Assembly: GCA_946479035.1 (NCBI GenBank)
Contig: CAMLDW010000046.1
Span: 1-17,194 of the forward strand
Source of the DNA: an uncultured Chthonomonadaceae bacterium
Lineage (GTDB): Bacteria > Armatimonadota > Fimbriimonadia > Fimbriimonadales > Fimbriimonadaceae
Reading direction: 5' to 3'
Length of the DNA stretch: 17,194 bases
Below are positions 8,270 to 14,761 of the stretch, piece by piece. The translations under genes and the position numbers were made by a program. Under the pieces are notes generated by a model. The model was not told the origin of the DNA. It made no database searches and saw only the letters and a program-made list of their open reading frames with translations. Position 1 is the stretch's first letter. Every line of letters begins with the position of its first letter.

Positions 8270-8593
8270 TATGGGCTATAACCATACGCAGGAGACACCA
8301 AATGACACAGTTCCTGGGCGACATCTCGGGCATGATGGAGATCTTCGCGATTGCTTTGGGTCTTGTGCTACTGCACAGGGCCAAGTCAGAAAGCAATGCG
8401 GACCTCCTCAGGGCAGCGGGCTGGTTGCTAGTATGCGGTGGAGTTATCATTGGCGCATGCACCCTTTACTACTGGTTCATGTTCCGATCTCACGGAATGA
8501 TGGACTACTCGAATCCGATGAACGGCACTTACATGGACGGCGGGCGCATTGCGGAGCCGCGCCAGCAGTAGGAGTCTGCTATGGGCCATAGCC
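8270..8593. repeat. Pair of 15-bp direct repeats flanking the small membrane-protein gene
   Basis: The 15-mer starting with TTATGGGCTATA near 8269-8283 and its relative at 8579-8593 (CTATGGGCCATAGCC) agree at 12 of 15 positions, one on each side of the 8302-8571 gene. The second copy contains a near-perfect palindrome, CTATGG (8579-8584) and CCATAG (8586-8591). They could be two sites for one regulator or traces of an insertion; chance is also possible. Confidence 0.3.
8302..8571 (+). CDS. Small two-helix membrane protein of unknown function
   Basis: This encodes 89 residues. A short N-terminal segment is followed by two hydrophobic helices (about 9-24 and 39-58) joined by a charged loop (HRAKSESNADLL). 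The tail after the second helix is rich in methionine and histidine with small residues (FRSHGMMDYSNPMNGTYMDG), a composition often seen in proteins that handle Cu+, although no fixed motif is present. AGGAG at 8290-8294, seven bases before the ATG, makes the start secure. The gene lies 64 nt after the P-loop gene and could be the third member of the metal cassette; the spacing and flanking repeats leave room for a separate promoter. I do not recognise a named family. Confidence 0.75.
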   Translation: MTQFLGDISGMMEIFAIALGLVLLHRAKSESNADLLRAAGWLLVCGGVIIGACTLYYWFMFRSHGMMDYSNPMNGTYMDGGRIAEPRQQ

Positions 8594-8660
8594 TTCACAA
8601 GGGCCAGTCAAGCGGCTCAGCCGATCCAAGAAACAGCCGAGAATTAGGAGCACCGTCACG

Positions 8661-9656
8661 ATGACGTTGCTCTTCGTTGCGGCATTGGCATTTGCTCCTT
8701 TTGCTGCGAACGACTGGGTCGTGTACGAGCCTGTCAGGCCAAACGGGAAGAGCATCGTGTTCCTGGCCGGCGACGAGGAGTACCGGAGCGAGGAGGGGCT
8801 GCCGCAGCTCGCGAAGATCCTCGCGTTCCGCCACGGGTTCAAGTGCACCGTGCTCTTTTCGATCAACGACAAGGGCGAGATAGACCCCGATAGGCACGAC
8901 AACCAGCCGGGGCTCGCGGCGCTCGACACCGCCGACCTGTGTGTGATGCTGCTGCGCTTCCGCGAGTGGCCGGACGCGCAGATGAAGCACTTTGACGACT
9001 ACCTGAGGCGCGGCGGGCCGATCCTCGCGCTGCGCACTTCGACGCACGCGTTCGACCTGAAGCAGGGGCCGTACGAGAAGTACGGCTGGCAGAGCAAGAC
9101 CTGGCCCGGCGGGTTCGGTAGGCAAGTGCTGGGCGAGACGTGGGTCTCGCACTGGGGAGTCCACGGGCAGCAGGCGACGCTCGGAGCCATAGTGGACAAG
9201 CACCCTGTGCTCACCGGAGTCGAGGACGTCTTCGGCACGACGGACGTTTACGAGGCACACCCGCCGAACGACGCGTCGATACTCATGCGCGGAGTCGTGC
9301 TCGAAGGGATTTCGCCGGACAGCGCCCCTGCAACTGGAGCCAAGAAGACCGCGGGCGGCATTGAAGCGGCGATCAACAGCCCGGCGATGCCGATCGTCTG
9401 GACGCGCGACTACGAGGACAAGAACGGCAAGGTCAACAAGACCCTCACGACCACGATGGGAGCGGCGACCGACCTTCTCAACGAAGGCTTGCGGCGCCTT
9501 ATCGTCAACGGAGCGTATTGGCTGACCGGGCTCGCCGTGCCACAGAAGGCGAACGTCGGTTTGATCGGCGAGTACAAGCCGAGCAGCTTCGGCTTCGGCG
9601 GATACAAGAAGGGCGTCAAGCCGAGCGACCTGGCAAGGAAAGGGCCGCGAGGCTGA
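8661..9656 (+). CDS. Secreted ThuA-like domain protein
   Basis: This encodes 331 residues with a short hydrophobic leader (MTLLFVAALAFAPFAAND). The body matches the ThuA (trehalose-utilisation) fold, a class-I glutamine-amidotransferase-like domain: IVFLAGDEEYRSEEGLPQLA, ADLCVMLLRFREWPDAQMKHFDDYLRRGGP, ALRTSTHAF, HPVLTGVEDVFGTTDVYEA, and the late MPIVWTRDY with RRLIVNGAYWLTGL. Such proteins are common beside sugar oxidoreductases in Planctomycetes and Armatimonadota; the reaction is mostly unknown. AGGAG at 8646-8650 lies 10 nt before the ATG. The last residues (GPRG) and the stop codon are encoded by a 28-nt palindromic repeat, so the original C-terminus may have been altered when the repeat arrived. 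It is tail to tail with the FAD oxidoreductase gene. Confidence 0.87.
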   Translation: MTLLFVAALAFAPFAANDWVVYEPVRPNGKSIVFLAGDEEYRSEEGLPQLAKILAFRHGFKCTVLFSINDKGEIDPDRHDNQPGLAALDTADLCVMLLRFREWPDAQMKHFDDYLRRGGPILALRTSTHAFDLKQGPYEKYGWQSKTWPGGFGRQVLGETWVSHWGVHGQQATLGAIVDKHPVLTGVEDVFGTTDVYEAHPPNDASILMRGVVLEGISPDSAPATGAKKTAGGIEAAINSPAMPIVWTRDYEDKNGKVNKTLTTTMGAATDLLNEGLRRLIVNGAYWLTGLAVPQKANVGLIGEYKPSSFGFGGYKKGVKPSDLARKGPRG

Positions 9657-9669
9657 AGCCTCGCGGCCC
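9642..9669. terminator. 28-nt perfect palindrome between convergent genes, repeat copy 2
   Basis: Arms GGGCCGCGAGGCT (9642-9654) and AGCCTCGCGGCCC (9657-9669) pair perfectly over 13 bp around a GA spacer. The TGA stop of the ThuA-like gene (9654-9656) is built from the arm end and the spacer. The core AGGCTGAAGCCT is shared with the palindrome at 933-950. It sits between converging genes, 13 nt from the stop of the minus-strand gene, so a bidirectional terminator or transcript-end block is likely. No T-run is present. Confidence 0.6.
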
Positions 9670-9682
9670 AATCGCTCTTCGG

Positions 9683-11104
9683 TTACGCAGGCGAGATGTT
9701 GTGGTTCGCGCGGAAGAAGTTCGTCGGGTCGTGCTTCTTCTTGATCTCCTTGAGCCGCGCCTCGTTCGAACCATACACGTTGTGCACGCGCTCGCCCTCG
9801 TCCTCCGTCAGGAAGTTCATGTACGCGCCGCCGGTCGCATAAGGCTTCGTCGCCTCGTAGAACTTGCGGCACCAAGCGATGCTCGCCTGGTCCTCGCCCG
9901 CCGTCTCCCACCGGCCGTGCACGTTCATCACGTAGTTGAACGAGCGGTCCCCGAACGCGGTCGCGTCCGCCGAAACGCGCCGAACCGCGCCGCCGAGCTG
10001 CCCGAAGAAGACCTCGGTGTGCGGGCTGGGCAGCGTCTCGATCGCGCCGATGAGCGCGTCGATCCAAGCGTCCGGCAGGTCCTCGAAGTAGTGCGACTTC
10101 CAGTAGTTGCGCATGCCGGGCGTGAGCAGCGGGTCGAAAGCCTGCTGCCATCCGGCGTAAGGGTGCGGGCCGACCACGTCGGCGATCGGCTTGCCGATTG
10201 CGCGGAAGGGAGCGAGCGCCTTCTCACCGTCCTTCATGTCGCCGCAGTACATCGCGGCGAGCGCGAGGATGTTCGAGCCGTGCACGCTCGGGTCCAAGAA
10301 CGGGAGCGGCGGAGCCTTGCGCGCCACGCCCCACACAGTCGCCGCATCCGGCGACTTCTTGTTCAGCTCGCGGTACTGGCGAATGACGTCCCGCGCTTGC
10401 TCGAGAGGGTACACGATGAGGCCGGAGAGCACCTCCGGCCCGACCGGGTGAAGCTTGAAGACGAAGGACGTGACGATGCCAAAGTTCCCGCCTCCGCCAC
10501 GGACCGCCCAAAAAAGGTCTGGGTTCTCGCTCGCCGACGCAGTGACCGTTTCGCCCTCGGCGTTCACCAGCTCTGCTGAGATCAGGTTGTCGATGGTCAG
10601 CCCGTGCGAGCGGCTGATCCACCCGAACCCGCCGCCGAGCGTCAGGCCTGCGACGCCGGTCGTCGAGTTGATCCCGACGGGAACGGCGAGGCCGTGCGCC
10701 TGCGTCGCGGCGTCCAGGTCAGCGAGCGTCGCGCCTGGGCCGCAGACGGCGGTGCGCTTGGCCGCGTCGACGGTGACCCTTTTCATTGGCGAGAGGTCGA
10801 TCTGCATGCCACCCTCGCACAGCGCCTTTCCGGCGATGTTGTGGCCGCCGCCGCGCACGGCGATGAAAAGGTCGTTCTTGCGGGCGAACTTGACCGCGTT
10901 CCTGACGTCTTGAGCGCTCGTGCACTGCACGATCAGCGCGGGCTTCTTGTCGATCATCGCGTTCCAGATCGATCGGGCCCCGTCGTAGGCCGCGGAGCCA
11001 GGTGTGAGCAGCCGGCCGCCAAAAGTCGCTGAAAGCTCGCCAAGGGCGGTGCCATCGAGCGTCTTAGAGGGCCCGCTCAAAGTCTCGAGTGTGAGTGTGT
11101 TCAT
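9683..11104 (-). CDS. FAD-binding oxidoreductase, berberine-bridge-enzyme type
   Basis: This encodes 473 residues. The FAD-binding domain (about 40-215) contains A82-V-R-G-G-G-H88-N, where the His normally links covalently to FAD, then GVAGLTLGGGFGWISRSHGL and AVRGGGGNFGIVT. The C-terminal BBE motif YGSNEARLKEIKKKHDPTNF followed by FRANHNISP closes the fold. Doubly linked enzymes have a Cys in the stretch before GGGFG (GVCGL-like); here it is GVAGL, so FAD is probably held by His88 only. No signal peptide is seen, so it is likely cytoplasmic; substrates in this family are sugars, alkaloids or other alcohols and cannot be told here. AGGA at about 11111-11114 on the minus strand is correctly placed before the ATG at 11104. 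Confidence 0.93.
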   Translation of the reverse strand: MNTLTLETLSGPSKTLDGTALGELSATFGGRLLTPGSAAYDGARSIWNAMIDKKPALIVQCTSAQDVRNAVKFARKNDLFIAVRGGGHNIAGKALCEGGMQIDLSPMKRVTVDAAKRTAVCGPGATLADLDAATQAHGLAVPVGINSTTGVAGLTLGGGFGWISRSHGLTIDNLISAELVNAEGETVTASASENPDLFWAVRGGGGNFGIVTSFVFKLHPVGPEVLSGLIVYPLEQARDVIRQYRELNKKSPDAATVWGVARKAPPLPFLDPSVHGSNILALAAMYCGDMKDGEKALAPFRAIGKPIADVVGPHPYAGWQQAFDPLLTPGMRNYWKSHYFEDLPDAWIDALIGAIETLPSPHTEVFFGQLGGAVRRVSADATAFGDRSFNYVMNVHGRWETAGEDQASIAWCRKFYEATKPYATGGAYMNFLTEDEGERVHNVYGSNEARLKEIKKKHDPTNFFRANHNISPA

Positions 11105-11131
11105 AGTGGTCCTAATCGTCCAGTCGAATCC

Positions 11132-11160
11132 TCTAGAGCCGTTCCAGGGGGAACTGTAAA
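11132..11160 (-). promoter_or_regulatory. Candidate promoter for the FAD oxidoreductase gene
   Basis: On the minus strand TTTACA (11160-11155, 5 of 6 consensus bases) is followed after 17 nt by TCTAGA (11137-11132, 3 of 6). Position and spacing suit transcription towards 11104 with a leader of about 20 nt that includes the AGGA ribosome site. The weak -10 keeps this tentative. Confidence 0.3.
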
Positions 11161-11263
11161 CGAAAGGTTAGCAGAAGTCCCGCTTGCCCTAGGCCCGGTC
11201 GCCTTTGGACTTGGTCGCGCAGGACGGCCCACCGTCACAGGGGGCGCCCAAATGGGGCAAAAG

Positions 11264-11278
11264 TGCCATCCTTAGGGC
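11264..11278 (+). promoter_or_regulatory. Possible leaderless extended -10 before 11279
   Basis: TGC then CATCCT (11267-11272) stands exactly six bases before the ATG at 11279, the same layout as the TGCTATAAT element before the VOC gene. The hexamer matches only 3 of 6 -10 bases. The AGGG at 11274-11277 is one base from the ATG, too close to act as a ribosome site. Confidence 0.35.
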
Positions 11279-12277
11279 ATGCTCTCCGCCGCAGTGCTCG
11301 CCCTCGCGATGCAACAGACCCAGACGATCAAGGTCTACGTCGTCAGCTACTTCCCCACGATCGGGGACGAGATCAACACGGCGGTCACCGGAGACGTCGG
11401 CGGGACCTACGACGGGCTGAAGGCGAAGACCGAACAGCTCACCAAGGACGCGTGCGCGAAGCTGGAAGAGGGCTCGCGCTTCCGCGGCTACAAGCTCCCC
11501 AGCCCGCCCGCGCTGCGCTATGAGATCGTCGGCCAGGCCGAGTTCCGCGAAGCGATGCCGGTCCTGCCCAAGAAGCCGGGCGAGAGCGTGCCCGTGACCG
11601 ACTACGGCGCGATCATGCGGCGCATCAACATCAAGCAGCGCGTCGAGGTCGAGGGCGTGAAGGAGGTCTGGATCTGGGGCTACCACGGCGGAGTGTTGAC
11701 GCTGTGGGAGTCGAACATGTCCAGCCCGACCGGGGACGTGAGCAACTCCAACCGCGACCCCAACGATCTGCCTGTGCTCAGCAAGACCTACACGGTCTAC
11801 CACTACAACTATGGGCGCGCCGTGGGCGAGATGCTCGAGAACCACATGCACCAGCTCGAAGCGCTTCTCAACTTCGCCGACGGCCGCGACTCGACGCCGG
11901 CCGAGAAATGGCCCGACCTGCTCTTCTGGGGCAAGTTCGTCGGCAGCGACGCCTCCCACAAGATCGTGACGAACCCCGCGCGGTGCGGGTGGACGCACTA
12001 CGCCCCCAACAGCGAGAGCGACTACGACTGGGCCAATCCGCGCTACGTCGACTCGGACATCGAGGACTGGAAGCCGGACGGCCTAGGCAAGACGCAGCGC
12101 ATCAACGCCGACCGCTGGGAACGCGACCCGGTCAAGTGGCGCGTGTACTGGATGCAGGCGATCCCCGGCGTGGACAACGGGCTCACCTACCACGGCAAAA
12201 AACTGCGCGACTGGTGGACCTTCGTTTTCGACTGGGACAAGGCGCGCGCCGAAAAGTGGACGCTGGTCGTGCCGTAG
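11279..12277 (+). CDS. Conserved-looking secreted protein, function unknown
   Basis: This encodes 332 residues with a very short hydrophobic leader (MLSAAVLALAMQQ) that probably serves as a signal peptide. The mature part is rich in Trp, Tyr, Asp and His and has motif-like blocks: TIKVYVVSYFPT, VKEVWIWGYHGGVLTLWESN, YTVYHYNYGRAVGEMLENHMHQ, HYAPNSESDYDWANPRYVDS, then DIEDWKPDG, and a C-terminal WWTFVFDWDKA. The conserved-looking His, Asp and Glu suggest an extracellular hydrolase or metal-dependent domain, but I recognise no family and name no reaction. Its last 126 nt recur at 13908-14033 with ten differences, so a paralogue or duplicated copy once existed nearby. No Shine-Dalgarno site is visible. 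It converges with the stalk-domain gene across a shared hairpin. Confidence 0.82.
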   Translation: MLSAAVLALAMQQTQTIKVYVVSYFPTIGDEINTAVTGDVGGTYDGLKAKTEQLTKDACAKLEEGSRFRGYKLPSPPALRYEIVGQAEFREAMPVLPKKPGESVPVTDYGAIMRRINIKQRVEVEGVKEVWIWGYHGGVLTLWESNMSSPTGDVSNSNRDPNDLPVLSKTYTVYHYNYGRAVGEMLENHMHQLEALLNFADGRDSTPAEKWPDLLFWGKFVGSDASHKIVTNPARCGWTHYAPNSESDYDWANPRYVDSDIEDWKPDGLGKTQRINADRWERDPVKWRVYWMQAIPGVDNGLTYHGKKLRDWWTFVFDWDKARAEKWTLVVP

Positions 12278-12305
12278 CGGCACGCGCCAGTGGACGCAAA
12301 GAAAG

Positions 12306-12329
12306 CCTCCGTCGAGCGGTCGACGGAGG
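12306..12329. terminator. Bidirectional intrinsic-type terminator
   Basis: A perfect 10-bp stem (CCTCCGTCGA at 12306-12315, TCGACGGAGG at 12320-12329) with a GCGG loop lies between two converging genes. On the minus strand it is followed by CTTTCTTT, a T-rich tail fitting an intrinsic terminator for the stalk-domain gene. On the plus strand the tail (TGCTGTTCCCTT) is weaker. Confidence 0.75.
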
Positions 12330-12371
12330 TGCTGTTCCCTTAGTTCTCTCCTCTAGCAACTCGTGTTTGCT

Positions 12372-13379
12372 TCAGCTCTTGTTGGGCGAACGGTACGCGA
12401 ACTCGTTCGTGAGTCGGACTCCGAACTTCGTTCCCGTCTCGAGGACCACGTTGTGAGCCTTGGAGGGATCCTTCTGGATCTCGCCGGCGAGGAACCCGAG
12501 GGCTGCGCCGATCACCGAGTTCTCGATGATGTTGCCGTGGGTCAGAATGGACAGCAGCGCGCCTGCGCCCGCTCCGTAGCCGACCCACTTGAGGTCGTCG
12601 TTCATTGCGGAGGACTTGGCGACCACTCGGCCGTCTGTGCTTGAGACGCTGTCGTTGTCCAGACCGATCAGTGAGCCATAGATCGGATAGACGAGGCCGT
12701 CAGGCATCTTCACTCGGTCGAACTTTAGGCCGAGGACTCCCGGCGTGTTGCCGGTCTTGGCCTTGACGACGTCGACGTGTCCTTGCAGTTCGGAGCCTTG
12801 CGGCAGGCCCTGATAGTTGGAGAACTGGCTTGAGTCAAGCCTTGCCGTGAAAGTGTCGCCGACTCGGGACTGGCTCGAGCTGAGGCGAGTGTTCAGGCTG
12901 AACGGGATGACTTCGCCCACGTTCAACCGGGATACGTTCGAACCTGTGTCAGGAACGGTGTTGCCGTTGCTCGTGATCTCCACTGTTCGCGAAGCAGCGA
13001 GCCATTCGACGTTTGCGCCGAGCGACTCGCTAAGGAAGCGGAGCGGGACCATGACGCGGCCTCGTTTCATCGTCGCCGGTGTGTCCATCGTCACTTGGCT
13101 GCCGTTGATCGTCGCTGTGTACGAGTTAAGCGGCAGGACGATCGTGTCGCTGCCGTGCTGTGCGTTCACCGTCTGGTTCGTCGAGTCCCATCTGACGTCT
13201 GCACCCATGTGCTCGAAGACGCCGCGCACCGGGACCATTACCCTTCCATTGACCATGGTGGGCTGGACATCCGGAAAGCTGACGGTAAGGCTGTCGACCG
13301 TGGTGCGAATGCCCTGGGCGCTCGCAGCCACCGTCAAGGAGAGGGCGGCAAGTACCAGCGTGCAACGCAGTGGTCTCAT
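12372..13379 (-). CDS. Secreted stalk-domain protein (copper amine oxidase N-like repeats)
   Basis: This encodes 335 residues from the ATG at 13379. MRPLRCTLVLAALSLTVAASAQG is a standard signal peptide, with cleavage probably after ASA. Two tandem copies of the copper-amine-oxidase N-terminal (stalk) domain follow, each with the RVMVP(V/L)R core: GRVMVPVRGVFEHMGADVRW and GRVMVPLRFLSESLGANVEW. This domain is a cell-surface or envelope module and need not bind copper. The C-terminal half has NVGEVIPFSLNTRLSSSQSR, a beta-rich region, and a glycine-rich hydrophobic stretch (GYGAGAGALL and IGAALGFLAG) like a glycine zipper, which may insert in a membrane. The frame continues upstream to 13493, but CCCT at 13386-13389 (AGGG on the minus strand), six bases before 13379, fixes the start. 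Confidence 0.88.
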   Translation of the reverse strand: MRPLRCTLVLAALSLTVAASAQGIRTTVDSLTVSFPDVQPTMVNGRVMVPVRGVFEHMGADVRWDSTNQTVNAQHGSDTIVLPLNSYTATINGSQVTMDTPATMKRGRVMVPLRFLSESLGANVEWLAASRTVEITSNGNTVPDTGSNVSRLNVGEVIPFSLNTRLSSSQSRVGDTFTARLDSSQFSNYQGLPQGSELQGHVDVVKAKTGNTPGVLGLKFDRVKMPDGLVYPIYGSLIGLDNDSVSSTDGRVVAKSSAMNDDLKWVGYGAGAGALLSILTHGNIIENSVIGAALGFLAGEIQKDPSKAHNVVLETGTKFGVRLTNEFAYRSPNKS

Positions 13380-13546
13380 GACTCGCCCTAGTCTCCAATG
13401 TGAATCTGTGAAAATGTTCATCAGAGCCGAGGGTACTGGGGGCCCGGCAGATGCACAAGTCTCGACTTTGGCTGTCATAGGCTTCATTGACATAGAATGA
13501 GGGGACTTGTCGGGGACCTCAGCGTCAGATAGGCTCTTTACTAATC

Positions 13547-13696
13547 ATGCTTTGGACGATTGTTCTCATCCTTGCCGCGCTGTGGGTCATAGGCATGCTG
13601 GTGAAGAAGACGCTGGGGGGACTGCTCCATGTGCTGCTCGTCGTCGCCGCAATCGTGCTTGTCGTGAACCTGGTCGGGGGGCGGAGCGGCGGATGA
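13547..13696 (+). CDS. lmo0937-family (DUF5670-like) small membrane protein
   Basis: This encodes 49 residues: MLWTIVLILAALWVIGMLVK, then KTLGGLLHVLLVVAAIVLVV and a short tail ending RSGG. Two hydrophobic helices are separated by a short VKKTLGG turn. The MLWTI start, the LGG turn and the HxLLVxA second helix match the lmo0937 family of very small membrane proteins, whose function is unknown. The gene is easily missed because it is short and a different frame is also open here. AGG at 13531-13533 is 13 nt before the ATG, so the ribosome site is weak. It lies 167 nt from the divergent stalk-domain start. Confidence 0.75.
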   Translation: MLWTIVLILAALWVIGMLVKKTLGGLLHVLLVVAAIVLVVNLVGGRSGG

Positions 13697-13739
13697 TCGG
13701 GGCACGGGGGGCGACTAGTGCGCCAAAGGTTGAGCTAAA

Positions 13740-13907
13740 ATGAAAATGGCTTTTGAGTCCGCTGGTAAAGGGCCAAGCGGTCATACAAGCATGCACAGAT
13801 TGTCTGCTCGAGAAGTGGGAGTCGTCGAGCTTGCCATTCGCGGGCTGACGAACGAGGGCATCGCCCGCTCTCTGGACTTGTGTGTCGGGACTGTTAACAC
13901 GTACTGA
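13740..13907 (+). pseudogene. Truncated LuxR/GerE-type helix-turn-helix fragment
   Basis: This frame encodes 55 residues from the ATG at 13740 (another ATG is at 13746) to the TGA at 13905-13907. From residue 20 it reads LSAREVGVVELAIRGLTNEG, then IARSLDLCVGTVNTY, matching the first three helices of a LuxR/GerE DNA-binding domain (LTxREREVLxLxAxGLSNxEIAxxLxxSxxTVKxH). It breaks off within the recognition helix, where HLxxIxxKL should follow. The break coincides with the start of the duplicated fragment at 13901, so a regulator has lost its end by recombination. No receiver or sensor domain precedes it. AAAGG at 13725-13729 could allow translation, but a working DNA-binding domain is unlikely. 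Confidence 0.7.
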
Positions 13908-14033
13908 ATGCAGGCGATCCCCGGCGTGAACAACGGGCTCACCTACCGCGGCAAGAAGCTGCGCAATTGGTGGACCTTCGTTTTCGACTGGGACAAGGCG
14001 CGCGCCGAAAAGTGGACGCTCGTCATGCCGTGA
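13901..14033 (+). pseudogene. Duplicated 3' end of the 11279-12277 gene
   Basis: Positions 13908-14033 align without gaps to 12152-12277 with 10 differences in 126 nt (92% identity). Seven codons besides the stop differ, four changing the residue (D to N twice, H to R, V to M). Homology begins at GTACTG (13901), where the original Tyr-Trp-Met codons became Tyr-stop-Met, and ends at CCGT just before the new TGA (14031-14033). The result is a 41-codon open frame with its own ATG, but no ribosome site and no signal peptide, so it is best read as a decayed fragment. It also supplies the last codons of the convergent membrane-protein gene ending at 14023. Confidence 0.85.
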
Positions 14034-14757
14034 GGTCTTGCCGCCCGTCTCTCGCAGTCAAATCGGCGGAGTGGCGGGCTGCCGCCCGGTGGTAAGAGAT
14101 CACGTTGTAGCCGAGCCAGATCAGGACCAGACCGATCAGCTCGCCCACGTAGAGCCCCTCGACCAGGCCGGCTTTCGCCATCCCCCCGCCGATCCCGGGC
14201 AGCAGGCCGCCCACCGCGATGAGCGAATTGCCTCGCACGTACGCCGCATCAGACTTCGTGCGCCAATACCGCACCGCGCTCAGCACGGCGCCGCCGACCA
14301 GGAAAGCGAACGCATAGAGGTTGATGAACGGCGTCAGCAGACGCACCCACGACCAAGCGAGGATCGCGCCGGACGGGCGTGCGGGATCGAGCAAAGAGGC
14401 GTCAACGGGACTCAGAAACACGAGCGCGGACGCGCACAGGATGAACGGCACCGTGACGCAAGAGAGCACGTTAGCCGTGCGACGCTTGAGGAGCAGATAG
14501 GCCACGCCCTGAGCCAGCGGGTAGCCGCCGAGCAGCGCGCCCGCGACGTACCACGCCTTGTTCAGCTCGATAGAGTTGCCAAAGAGCGTGATCGCGCTCT
14601 CGATGCCGGTGCCAAGACCGTAGGAAGCCGCGCCGAAAGCCCACCAGACGAGGTGCGGGCCGCTGCGCCGCTCTCGGACTGCGCGGACCAGCACAGCCAG
14701 GAACAGCGCGGCGAGCACCGTCGTCGCGATCGGAAGGTAGTGGATCGCTTCCAACAT
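14023..14757 (-). CDS. Seven-helix integral membrane protein, function unknown
   Basis: This encodes 244 residues from the ATG at 14757. Seven hydrophobic segments are visible, including LPIATTVLAALFLAVLVRAV, YVAGALLGGYPLAQGVAYLL, VTVPFILCASALVFLSPV, LLTPFINLYAFAFLVGGAVL, NSLIAVGGLLPGIGGGMAKA and GLYVGELIGLVLIWLGYNVI. The N-terminus would be outside and the short charged tail inside. I do not recognise a family. The frame is open to 14811, but the ATG at 14757 is only four bases past the stop of the pseudopilin gene, typical of translational coupling, with AAGG just upstream. The last few codons lie in the duplicated fragment ending at 14033, so the natural C-terminus may have been replaced. 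Confidence 0.78.
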   Translation of the reverse strand: MLEAIHYLPIATTVLAALFLAVLVRAVRERRSGPHLVWWAFGAASYGLGTGIESAITLFGNSIELNKAWYVAGALLGGYPLAQGVAYLLLKRRTANVLSCVTVPFILCASALVFLSPVDASLLDPARPSGAILAWSWVRLLTPFINLYAFAFLVGGAVLSAVRYWRTKSDAAYVRGNSLIAVGGLLPGIGGGMAKAGLVEGLYVGELIGLVLIWLGYNVISYHRAAARHSADLTARDGRQDLTA

Positions 14758-14761
14758 CGCG

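Noticed and set aside
8595..10151. 518-codon open frame on the minus strand across the ThuA-like gene and the end of the FAD gene
   Set aside because: Low-complexity Arg/Ala/Val/Leu composition typical of antisense GC-rich DNA, and it conflicts with two clear genes with family motifs.
11105..11150. CTGGAACGG and CTGGAC on the minus strand resembling the 21-bp array unit
   Set aside because: The two CTGG are 24 nt apart and the rest does not match the unit; probably chance.
13487..13492. Perfect TTGACA as a promoter -35 for the small gene at 13547
   Set aside because: No acceptable -10 hexamer lies 16-18 nt downstream (the sequence there is GTCGGGG-like).
13507..13743. 78-codon frame over the small membrane peptide
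   Set aside because: Arg/Ala-rich and motif-free, whereas the overlapping frame at 13547 encodes a recognisable two-helix protein.
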